A DNA stretch of 35,950 nucleotides, from NCBI GenBank assembly GCA_902792005.1, contig CADAXW010000016.1, positions 1-35,950 of the forward strand, written 5' to 3'. The DNA is from an uncultured Lachnospiraceae bacterium (GTDB taxonomy: Bacteria > Bacillota > Clostridia > Lachnospirales > Lachnospiraceae). Shown piece after piece: positions 7,674 through 14,266 of this stretch. A model generated the notes under the pieces. The model was not told where the DNA came from and ran no database searches. It was given only the letters and a program-made list of their open reading frames with translations. Both the position numbers and the translations under genes were made by a program. Numbering within the stretch: the first letter of the stretch is position 1; the number at the start of each line of letters is the position of its first letter.

Positions 7674-7721
7674 TATCTAAATACCTATCTAAATACCTAT
7701 CTTAATACCTGTCTTAATACC
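7674..7721. repeat. four tandem copies of a 12-bp unit upstream of the AAA+ gene
   Basis: Units TATCTAAATACC (7674-7685, 7686-7697), TATCTTAATACC (7698-7709) and TGTCTTAATACC (7710-7721) follow each other without gaps, and a partial unit trails to about 7728. They fill most of the intergenic space between the HAD gene stop (7734) and the AAA+ gene start (7634). They would therefore sit in the leader or promoter of the AAA+ gene, where copy number could alter expression. Confidence 0.85.
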
Positions 7722-7733
7722 TTATCCCGAATG

Positions 7734-8384
7734 CTACTTTAGATACTCAATCACATCAAACAGCGACGCCAGGATCACATCGGCCTTCTCGCGCATTTCC
7801 GCATCCGGTTCCAGAAGATCCGGTACCATGATGGGCTTCATCCCGGCTGCCTTCGCCGCCCGGATCCCGTTAAAGGAATCTTCGATCACAAAGCATTCCG
7901 CCGGCTCCGCTCCCAGCTGCTCCGCAGCCTTCAGGAAAATGTCGGGCGCAGGCTTGCTTCTGGTCACCTGATCTCCGCCCACTACAACATCAAAGTTCTG
8001 CAGGAGTCCTGCGATCTCCAGCTCCCGGGTCAGGGTCTCCGTGCGGGTGGAGGATGCCAGGGCGATCTGATATCCGTTTTCCTTCAGCCAGGCAAAGATC
8101 TCATGAACTCCCGGCTTGATCATATGCTTCCCGTCTCCGAACCTCTCCTGAAATACCTTCGAGGAATCCCGGAAATAGTCATCAATGGGGAAGTCCTCTC
8201 CATAGGTATCCAGTATGGTCTTCCGGGTCATGGCGCTGGTGATGCCGATGCAGCGATAGCAAAGCTCCTCCACGTCCCGGTCGGTTCCCATATGATACTT
8301 GTCCTTTACTGCCTTGCAGCATTCGATGTAGAGTCTCTCCGTATCGAAGATCACTCCGTCCATATCAAAAATAATCGATTTCAC
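7734..8384 (-). CDS. HAD-superfamily hydrolase, subfamily IA (beta-phosphoglucomutase/phosphatase-like)
   Basis: This 216-residue protein has all four HAD motifs. Motif I is DMDGVIFDTE with nucleophile Asp7 and acid/base Asp9. Motif II is the Ser/Thr in LASSTRTE. Motif III is the Lys in TRSKPAPDIF, and motif IV is VIEDSFNGIRAA. The helical cap between motifs I and II marks subfamily IA, whose members act on small phosphorylated metabolites; the substrate is not readable from sequence. The start is GTG at 8384, with GAGG a few bases upstream overlapping the stop of the preceding gene. Only 7 bases separate it from the aldo/keto reductase gene, so the two are almost certainly co-transcribed. 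Confidence 0.88.
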   Translation of the reverse strand: MKSIIFDMDGVIFDTERLYIECCKAVKDKYHMGTDRDVEELCYRCIGITSAMTRKTILDTYGEDFPIDDYFRDSSKVFQERFGDGKHMIKPGVHEIFAWLKENGYQIALASSTRTETLTRELEIAGLLQNFDVVVGGDQVTRSKPAPDIFLKAAEQLGAEPAECFVIEDSFNGIRAAKAAGMKPIMVPDLLEPDAEMREKADVILASLFDVIEYLK

Positions 8385-8391
8385 TTTTTCC

Positions 8392-9594
8392 TCACTTCCC
8401 GCGCTTCATGCGGCCCTTGCGGTACATGTATTTTCGCGCCACATTTATCCCGACCTTAAAGGGCAGAGGGCGAAGGGCCTTGTCTGCCTCCTTCAGCTTC
8501 TCGCGGATCGGGATGTTCTGGGGACAGTGCATCTCACATTTTCCGCATTCAATGCACTGACTTGCAAAGGGAGGTTCCTCTGCAAGCGCTACGGTCTGCG
8601 CATATTCAAAACGTCCGGCGCTCTTTCCTTCAATATACATCTGGTTATAACAGCGAAAGGTCCCCGGAATATCCACGCCCTTGGGACAGGGCATGCAGTA
8701 CCGACAGCCGGTGCAGCCCACCTTCTCCTTCTTTCGGATGATCTGCTTCACCTTCTCGATCAGCTTAAAGTCTCTCGGTTTCAGAGCTCCAGCCTTCATC
8801 TCACTTGCAACACGGCAGTTCTCCTTCACCATCTCCACGGAGTTCATGCCGGAAAGCACGCAGGTAACACCTGTCTGGTTGTAAAGCCAGCGGAAGGCAA
8901 GCTCTGCGGGAGACCAGCCGTTCCCATACTTTGCGATAAGCCGCTTCGCAGCCTCCGGCAGCATATTTACCAGCTTGCCGCCCCGAAGAGGCTCCATGAT
9001 GATCACAGGGATCCCCTTTTTCTCTGCTGCAAGAAGACCTTCCTCTCCCGCCTGGGATACGTCATCCAGATAGTTATACTGGATCTGGCAGAAGTCCCAG
9101 TCATAATCATTCAGGATCTTCAGGAAATTATCCGTATTTCCATGGTAGGAAAATCCGATATTCCGGATCTGTCCCGCCTTTTTCTTCTCCTCGATCCAAT
9201 CCAGGATCCCCACGGACTTCAGGCTGTTCCACATGGCAACATCCGTAAGATGGTGCATCAGATAATAATCCACATGATCCGTTCTGAGCCTTGTCAGCTC
9301 GATCTCAAAAAACTTATCGATGGCCTTCCGGCTGGAAATGAGATACTGCGGCAGCTTCGTGGCGATATTCACCTTATCCCGGATCTTATTCTTCTCCAGG
9401 ATCTTCCCCAGTGCTTCCTCACTTCCGGGATAGATATAGGCCGTGTCGAAATAATTCACGCCTGCACGGTAGGCTGTCATGATCTCCCGATTGGCCTTGG
9501 CCAGGTCGATCCCTCTTCCCTTCTTCGTAAAGCGCATGCAGCCATATCCCAGCAGGGATATATCGTTTCCATACTTATCCTTCCTGTATTGCAT
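8392..9594 (-). CDS. aldo/keto reductase with C-terminal 4Fe-4S ferredoxin domain
   Basis: This is a 400-residue protein. The N-terminal 280 residues form an AKR barrel with the catalytic tetrad Asp50, Tyr55, Lys80 and His114/115 (MHHL). The C-terminal part carries a cluster-binding segment CTGCRYCMPCPKGVDIP and a second one, CIECGKCEMHCPQNIPI, typical of the ferredoxin-tailed AKRs common in anaerobic Firmicutes. It would be a cytoplasmic oxidoreductase coupling carbonyl reduction to NAD(P)H and/or ferredoxin; the substrate is unknown. It lies 29 bases after the LUD gene and 7 bases before the HAD gene, in a likely operon. A G-rich ribosome binding site precedes the ATG. Confidence 0.9.
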   Translation of the reverse strand: MQYRKDKYGNDISLLGYGCMRFTKKGRGIDLAKANREIMTAYRAGVNYFDTAYIYPGSEEALGKILEKNKIRDKVNIATKLPQYLISSRKAIDKFFEIELTRLRTDHVDYYLMHHLTDVAMWNSLKSVGILDWIEEKKKAGQIRNIGFSYHGNTDNFLKILNDYDWDFCQIQYNYLDDVSQAGEEGLLAAEKKGIPVIIMEPLRGGKLVNMLPEAAKRLIAKYGNGWSPAELAFRWLYNQTGVTCVLSGMNSVEMVKENCRVASEMKAGALKPRDFKLIEKVKQIIRKKEKVGCTGCRYCMPCPKGVDIPGTFRCYNQMYIEGKSAGRFEYAQTVALAEEPPFASQCIECGKCEMHCPQNIPIREKLKEADKALRPLPFKVGINVARKYMYRKGRMKRGK

Positions 9595-9623
9595 ATAACA
9601 CCCCCAATACGGACAAAACCCAA

Positions 9624-10267
9624 TTAGAAACCAAGTGAATCGTTGACCAGGATCACATGGATCCGGTCCTTATGTCTCGAATATCTTGTGATCAGGAACT
9701 GACAGCAGATGGTATCCGGAGATTTGCAGTCTGCGCAGGCCCCTGTTTTCGCGCAGGGCGTAGTCAGCCCGAATCGCTGAGCATTGATGGGCGCCGCTAC
9801 ATTTCTTGCGCGCTTCATGGCGCCCGCTTCATGGCGCCATCCAGATCGCTGCAGACCTTGTTCATTCCAATGATGAACAGTACCTTCTTCGGTCCCTGGC
9901 AGATGGCGGATACCCGGTTGGAATTCCCGTCGATGTTCACCAGCTCTCCGTCCTCCGTCATGGCGTTGGCGCTGGACAGGAAGAAGTCTGCATCATAGGC
10001 CGCCAGCATGGCCGCCCGCTTGTCCTCCATTTTATCCCGGTCAATGAAATTGTAATTCCCGTTCTTCAGCTGCTCCACCAGCCCGATCTCATGCGCGCTC
10101 ATGCAGCCGCCCATGGTAACCGACGCGCCCTCCGGGATCAGCTCCAGGGCCTTAGCCACAGCCTCCTCCGCATTTGCTGCATAGTAGCCCGTCATATTCC
10201 TGGACGCAAGTCCCTTCAACACCTTCTCTGCAAGAAGTTCATTTCGTTTAATAATATTCTTATTCAT
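9624..10267 (-). pseudogene. LUD-domain (lactate-utilisation, DUF162-type) protein, broken by a 14-bp tandem duplication
   Basis: The ORF starting MNKNIIKRNELLAEKVLKGL runs 150 residues (10267 to 9815) and stops right after SDLDGAMKRAP. The rest of the protein (AMKRARNVAAPINAQRFGLT, then the Cys-rich CAKTGACADCKSPDTICC and a VILVNDSLGF end) continues in another frame to 9624. A perfect 14-bp tandem duplication at 9811-9838 lies exactly at the break. Deleting one copy restores a single ORF of about 210 residues, the usual length for these stand-alone LUD proteins. The family is linked to lactate utilisation and iron-sulfur chemistry. As written the Cys-rich C-terminus would be lost, so the product is probably inactive unless the repeat reverts by slippage or the duplication is an assembly error. 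Confidence 0.85.
9811..9838. repeat. perfect 14-bp tandem duplication inside the LUD gene
   Basis: CGCTTCATGGCGCC is present twice, at 9811-9824 and 9825-9838, with no gap. Fourteen is not a multiple of three, so the second copy shifts the reading frame of the LUD gene and brings in a TGA stop. Confidence 0.95.
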
Positions 10268-10349
10268 AAGTAAACCCCGTACTCCCTTTGTCTAATAACG
10301 ATCAAAATACTGTAAATTATATTGTAACATGTTTCCATCCGACTTTCCA

Positions 10350-10378
10350 TTGAAATGCGCCGCGGAATATGATACATT
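10350..10378 (+). promoter_or_regulatory. possible promoter of the VanZ-like gene
   Basis: TTGAAA (10350-10355), 17 bases, then TACATT (10373-10378) preceded by a TGA extended -10. The predicted start leaves a leader of about 27 bases. In the same divergent gap a minus-strand TATAAT (10316-10321) without a good -35 may serve the LUD gene. Confidence 0.45.
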
Positions 10379-10411
10379 CTCAATACTGACGTTTTAGGAA
10401 GGGGACCATTT

Positions 10412-10972
10412 ATGCAAAGTCTCATACGCCAACTGTTTGTGAACGATCCTGTCTGGACACTGTTCCCGGGATCCAAGGGTAATATCGAGGTGCTTCTGGC
10501 TCTCGGTTTTATCGTGCTGTCCCTTCTTCTGCTGAAGCTGACCCGGAGCCGGAATCTCATGTGGCTCATCACCCTTTCCTATCTCTTCGGTCTGCTGTTC
10601 CTTACCCTGTTTACACGCACGCCGGGCCCGAATCGGATCTCCCTCCTCGTGCCCTTCACTACCATAAGAAATGCGCTGGACTGGCAGGACGGCGGTCTCC
10701 GGGTGATCGACCACATGAATCTCTATGCCCTCATCGGAAATGTGCTCCTCTTCGTCCCCTTCGGCTATCTGCTTCCAAAAGCATTCCCGAAGACGGCGAA
10801 ATTCTATCTGACGATCCCGGCAGGACTTCTGGCCTCCCTGGCCATCGAGACCACCCAGTACATAACAAAGCTTGGCTGCTTTGACGTGGACGACCTGATC
10901 GCCAATACCATCGGAGCCGCCATCGGATATCTTCTCTTCCTTCTGGTTCTGCGCGGCCGGAAGAAGCGATAA
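10412..10972 (+). CDS. VanZ-like integral membrane protein
   Basis: This 186-residue protein has four or five hydrophobic segments (about 27-41, 48-68, 102-120, 130-147, 165-182). It carries the VanZ-family signatures NVLLFVPFGYLLP and ETTQYITKLGCFDVDDLIAN, followed by TIGAAIGYLLF. VanZ proteins are small membrane proteins. The namesake gives low-level teicoplanin resistance, but most genomic copies are of unknown role, and there is no van cluster here. An AGGAAGGGG site lies about 8 bases before the ATG. The gene is divergent from the LUD gene and is followed by an independently promoted lipoprotein gene. Confidence 0.88.
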   Translation: MQSLIRQLFVNDPVWTLFPGSKGNIEVLLALGFIVLSLLLLKLTRSRNLMWLITLSYLFGLLFLTLFTRTPGPNRISLLVPFTTIRNALDWQDGGLRVIDHMNLYALIGNVLLFVPFGYLLPKAFPKTAKFYLTIPAGLLASLAIETTQYITKLGCFDVDDLIANTIGAAIGYLLFLLVLRGRKKR

Positions 10973-11009
10973 CAAAAGCCGCCTGGGGCATGCGGAAAAC
11001 AGCTTTCAC

Positions 11010-11038
11010 TTGACAATCCCTCAAACACAATGTAAAAT
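11010..11038 (+). promoter_or_regulatory. strong promoter of the small lipoprotein gene
   Basis: A perfect -35 TTGACA (11010-11015), a 17-base spacer and TAAAAT (11033-11038, 5 of 6) make one of the best sigma-A promoters in the window. A predicted start near 11045 places the palindrome at 11047-11065 at the very 5' end of the transcript. Confidence 0.75.
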
Positions 11039-11046
11039 CATTCCGA

Positions 11047-11065
11047 ATGTGCGACAGTCGCACAT
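11047..11065. promoter_or_regulatory. perfect 19-bp palindrome just downstream of the promoter
   Basis: Nine-base arms (ATGTGCGAC and GTCGCACAT) flank a single A. It lies within a few bases of the expected transcription start of the small lipoprotein gene. It could be an operator for a dimeric repressor or a 5' stabilising hairpin with a three-base loop. Confidence 0.6.
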
Positions 11066-11100
11066 ATGTATTCATTCATCAAATTAAACGGAGGTAAAGG

Positions 11101-11625
11101 ATGATGAAGAAAGCAACAAAGAAGCTGGCACTCGTCCTCGTAGCTGCAATGGTTATGGGTCTGTGCCTCGTAGGATGCGGCAGCATCGTGAAGGACACTC
11201 TTGGTGACTGGTGTGTTGATACCGTTAACGGACAGCCCGTCGCTGAGTATGCTGCAGCAGCAGGTGTAACTGAAGACATGATGCAGTTCAACATGAAGAT
11301 CGAGGAAGACAAGATCACTCAGACAGGTATGAGCGGAACTCAGGAGTTCAAGCCGGAGTTCAAGTCTGACGGAATCGAGCTTCACAAGGACGGTCAGCAC
11401 GTAGGAAACCTTGTATGGGACAAGGACAAGAAGGTTCTTACCCTGGATGTAAACGGTGCACCGTATGTATTCAAGAAGGGTGCATACACATTCAGCTCTT
11501 CTGACGCTCAGCAGGGCGGCGAGGAGCAGGCTTCTGAGGCAGGCGCTGAAGGCGGTGCTGAGGAAGGTGCTGAAGGCGGTGCTGAGGACGGCGCTGCTGA
11601 AGGCGGCGAGGAAGCAGCTGAGTAA
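11101..11625 (+). CDS. small lipoprotein with a repetitive acidic Gly/Ala/Glu tail
   Basis: This encodes 174 residues. A signal peptide ends in the lipobox LVGC (Cys26). Residues 30-130 form a compact domain beginning KDTLGDWCVDTVNGQPVAEY that resembles small extracytoplasmic domains reporting an added-to-base-value or lipocalin-like fold; I cannot name it with confidence. The last 40 residues are a low-complexity acidic tail built from the 24-bp DNA unit at 11545-11568 and 11569-11592 (AEGGAEEG-like) plus partial copies. GGAGG at 11090-11094 serves ATG 11101 or 11104. The strong promoter, biased codons and efficient terminator suggest an abundant surface protein. Confidence 0.75.
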   Translation: MMKKATKKLALVLVAAMVMGLCLVGCGSIVKDTLGDWCVDTVNGQPVAEYAAAAGVTEDMMQFNMKIEEDKITQTGMSGTQEFKPEFKSDGIELHKDGQHVGNLVWDKDKKVLTLDVNGAPYVFKKGAYTFSSSDAQQGGEEQASEAGAEGGAEEGAEGGAEDGAAEGGEEAAE

Positions 11626-11654
11626 TCTAAGCTTCTAACCAAAACAGTTACACA

Positions 11655-11711
11655 AAAAAGAACACCGTCGAATTGTAATCACTGATCACACAATCCGGCG
11701 GTGTTCTTTTT
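11655..11711. terminator. bidirectional terminator between convergent lipoprotein genes
   Basis: Perfect 13-bp arms (11655-11667 and 11699-11711, AAAAAGAACACCG with its complement) enclose a loop that can pair further (ATTGT with ACAAT). T-runs follow on both strands, so it can end transcription of the small lipoprotein (+) and of the clostripain-like gene (-), whose stop is at 11719. Confidence 0.85.
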
Positions 11712-11718
11712 ATTGTTC

Positions 11719-14151
11719 TTAGTCCTCTTCGATCACGAAGGATACCTCACCCTTATCGTCTACATGGAAGACGGTCAGGTCTGTCATATAATAATCACTG
11801 TAGATATCATCGATCACGAATGCATACATGAAATCTCCGGTATCCATTACAGAATAGTTTACGGAGAAGTCTCCCTGCACGGTGTACTCTTCACCCTCGT
11901 ACTCGCTTTCGGTCATCTTGTCATCCAGTGTATAGCTGTAGTACATGGGAACGATCTTGTCCCCTCCTTTTATCTTCTTGATCTCTCTCGAAGCAGCCCC
12001 GCTCTCAGCCAGGCCGTCCCATGCACCCTCAACGATCAGCTCTCCGCTTTCCAGCATCTGCTTGATACGGAGGTTGGTTTCCTGCCCGTTCAGCTTGATG
12101 GGTGATGTGTAGATGATGAAATCATCCTTCTTATCTACGATAAATGTACAGATATTCTGTCCATCCGGAAGTGAGATCCAGGAGCCGTCAAAGCAATCCT
12201 TGAATACTCCCTTATCCCAGTCACACTCCACATCATAGGTATCTCCCAGAAGAAGTGCTTCGTTGTCATTCAGAACCTGATATACATTTGCACATACATC
12301 CTCGGTATGATCCAGCGAATACTTGGTAAGCTTGAATCCGAATACTCCGTCCTTATCCAGCTTTGCCTTCTCCAGGAACTTGATGTGCTTACTTTCACCG
12401 CTCTGCTGATAGCTGTCCGCATAATTGAAGTGATCAGTCTGCTTCGGCTTGCTGCGGTAGCTCTTGGTGGTGGAATCCTGCTCATAATCACAGTTCCACT
12501 CCCAGTTTCCGTCCGAGTCCGTAACGCCCTCGTTGCTGTAGTCGGTTTCGTTATCTCCCTGGCTCACAAACTGGAATGAACTGATGTCGATGTCGCTTCC
12601 GTCCGTTTCCTCAAACTCTTCCGTTTCCTCATTGTAAATGTAGTACTTCTGAGAAGACTCTTCGTAGCAGTACTGCTGATCATCCTTCTGGAAGTAGTAG
12701 ATGCCGTTCTCCTCATCATGATAGAAGTTTGACTGCTCCTCAGCCTTTTCGTTGTTCTGCTCATTGCTGTAGTAGGAAGCATTGTAGCCCTGACGGTCGA
12801 TGAAGGACATGTAATTCGGGCTGACGGTGATATCGCTAAAGGTCTTCAGCTCCTCGGAGCCCTGAATTGCCAGCGGATAGTAAGTGGAAAGTCCGCATGC
12901 ATCCGGATGGTTCGGTCCGGCAATCTTATAAACCACCGCTGCGTCAATGGCCTGAAGCACTGCATCTGCATTCTGAGAGAAATCACTGCAGGACTTAACG
13001 ATACCGCCAAGATCCAGCATGTTGGAATAACCCTCGTTCTTGTTGTTCGCACCGAACTTCTCTCCTGCCTCGATATTACGAAGCATGGTGGACAGGTTGT
13101 CCGTGTTGTTTCCTGCTTCATACATATCCTTTGCAAATGTATTGAAGCTCTTTACCACGTCGTCCATCTTGGAAAGATCGATGCAGGCCAGTGTACATAC
13201 ATCGGAATCTCCGATCTCCTGGCAACCCTTGTAGAAGGAGTCGCATACGATGGGGCCGAGATCTGCACCGGATGCTCCCGGGTTCTGTGCCAGATAGTTT
13301 CCGATCTCCACATAGTTCCAGCCGCAGCCGGGCTCCAGCTCCTCAGAGCCGTACATATAGTTTGCATAGTTGGCCAGGATGTTGGCTGCCTCCACATTTC
13401 CCATCAGGCAGGCATCAAAGCCGATAAACTCGAACTTCTCTGTCATGTACTGCTGTGTGGAAAGCAGTGCGCTGTCCAGCTCACGGAGGGTCAGGCCGTC
13501 ATTCTCATGCAGCTCATCAAAGCACACACCGTAAATGGAGCCGTTTCCGTGATCCCAGAGGATAACACCCATGTTATCTGCCGGGTAGGTCTGCACGCCC
13601 CAGGTCAGGAAGGACTCCAGTGTGGACGGATCGCCCATGCTGTCATTGTCTCCCTCATAAACCGGGGTGACGTCTCCGTTCTCAACGACGAAGCGCTGAA
13701 TCTTTTCATTACTGATGCTTTCCGAGTTCCAGGTGGATGTTCCACCGGTCTGGACCACAAACTTCACCTTTTCGCTCTCGGTTGCCTGAGCCATCTCACC
13801 AAGATCGGTCACTGCGGCTCCATTGCCAGACTCAAGATCCGTACCGCAGAGGTGAATGAAGATCGTCCATGTTCCGTCAGCACCCATGGCGGTTCCCGCC
13901 AGCTGCGGACGCTCAATGGTCATCTCGCCAGTGGATCCGTCCACCGACATTTTCATGGGCGACACCTCAGAGATGCTCTTTCCGGAGGATGCTGTGCTGT
14001 CCTCCGTTCCTGCTTCGGAGCTTTCCGCCGAGGTTGACCCCTGGGATGCTCCCGAGTCCGATTCACTGCTGCTTCCGCAGGCTGCCAGGCTGAAAGCCAT
14101 GGCTCCTGTCAGGGCACATGCAGTGACCTTTCTCCATACCTTTCGTTTCAT
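11719..14151 (-). CDS. surface lipoprotein with clostripain-family (C11) cysteine peptidase domain
   Basis: This encodes 810 residues. A signal peptide ends in the lipobox SLAAC (Cys25), followed by a Ser/Glu/Ala-rich linker to about residue 90. The C11 peptidase core starts at WTIFIHLCGTDLES. It has the catalytic His201 in LWDHGNG and the nucleophile Cys248 in GFDACLMGN, as in clostripain and PmC11. The family cleaves after Arg/Lys and usually self-activates. The C-terminal 400 residues, after TYYPLAIQGS, include a very acidic Tyr/Glu/Asp-rich stretch (about 455-540) and beta-rich segments ending in a YMTDLTVFHVDDKGEV module; I cannot assign them. AGGAGG lies 8 bases before the ATG. It follows the carB terminator, so it is probably a separate unit. 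A role in extracellular protein breakdown would fit the nearby peptide transporter, but this is inference. Confidence 0.87.
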   Translation of the reverse strand: MKRKVWRKVTACALTGAMAFSLAACGSSSESDSGASQGSTSAESSEAGTEDSTASSGKSISEVSPMKMSVDGSTGEMTIERPQLAGTAMGADGTWTIFIHLCGTDLESGNGAAVTDLGEMAQATESEKVKFVVQTGGTSTWNSESISNEKIQRFVVENGDVTPVYEGDNDSMGDPSTLESFLTWGVQTYPADNMGVILWDHGNGSIYGVCFDELHENDGLTLRELDSALLSTQQYMTEKFEFIGFDACLMGNVEAANILANYANYMYGSEELEPGCGWNYVEIGNYLAQNPGASGADLGPIVCDSFYKGCQEIGDSDVCTLACIDLSKMDDVVKSFNTFAKDMYEAGNNTDNLSTMLRNIEAGEKFGANNKNEGYSNMLDLGGIVKSCSDFSQNADAVLQAIDAAVVYKIAGPNHPDACGLSTYYPLAIQGSEELKTFSDITVSPNYMSFIDRQGYNASYYSNEQNNEKAEEQSNFYHDEENGIYYFQKDDQQYCYEESSQKYYIYNEETEEFEETDGSDIDISSFQFVSQGDNETDYSNEGVTDSDGNWEWNCDYEQDSTTKSYRSKPKQTDHFNYADSYQQSGESKHIKFLEKAKLDKDGVFGFKLTKYSLDHTEDVCANVYQVLNDNEALLLGDTYDVECDWDKGVFKDCFDGSWISLPDGQNICTFIVDKKDDFIIYTSPIKLNGQETNLRIKQMLESGELIVEGAWDGLAESGAASREIKKIKGGDKIVPMYYSYTLDDKMTESEYEGEEYTVQGDFSVNYSVMDTGDFMYAFVIDDIYSDYYMTDLTVFHVDDKGEVSFVIEED

Positions 14152-14215
14152 TCTGAAAACCTCCTATACCATTTTCCTTTTTTTCACTGTAACAGTTTAA
14201 CCCAAAACAGTGAAA

Positions 14216-14252
14216 AAAGAAAGTACCCCAAGCATTTCGGGGTACTTTCTTT
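14216..14252 (-). terminator. intrinsic terminator after carB
   Basis: A perfect 14-bp stem (14216-14229 with 14239-14252) and 9-base loop are followed on the minus strand by a T-run. A second 12-bp stem (14179-14190 with 14207-14218) shares the A/T end and may be an alternative fold. It closes the long nitrogen/nucleotide transcription unit. Confidence 0.88.
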
Positions 14253-14266
14253 GCATTATACTGTTA

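Noticed and set aside
7674-7721. CRISPR-like array
   Set aside because: Units are 12 bp and directly adjacent with no spacers, so this is a simple tandem repeat.
10412-10972. Glycopeptide resistance locus
   Set aside because: A lone VanZ-like gene without vanH/A/X or a two-component system is common in Bacillota and does not indicate resistance.
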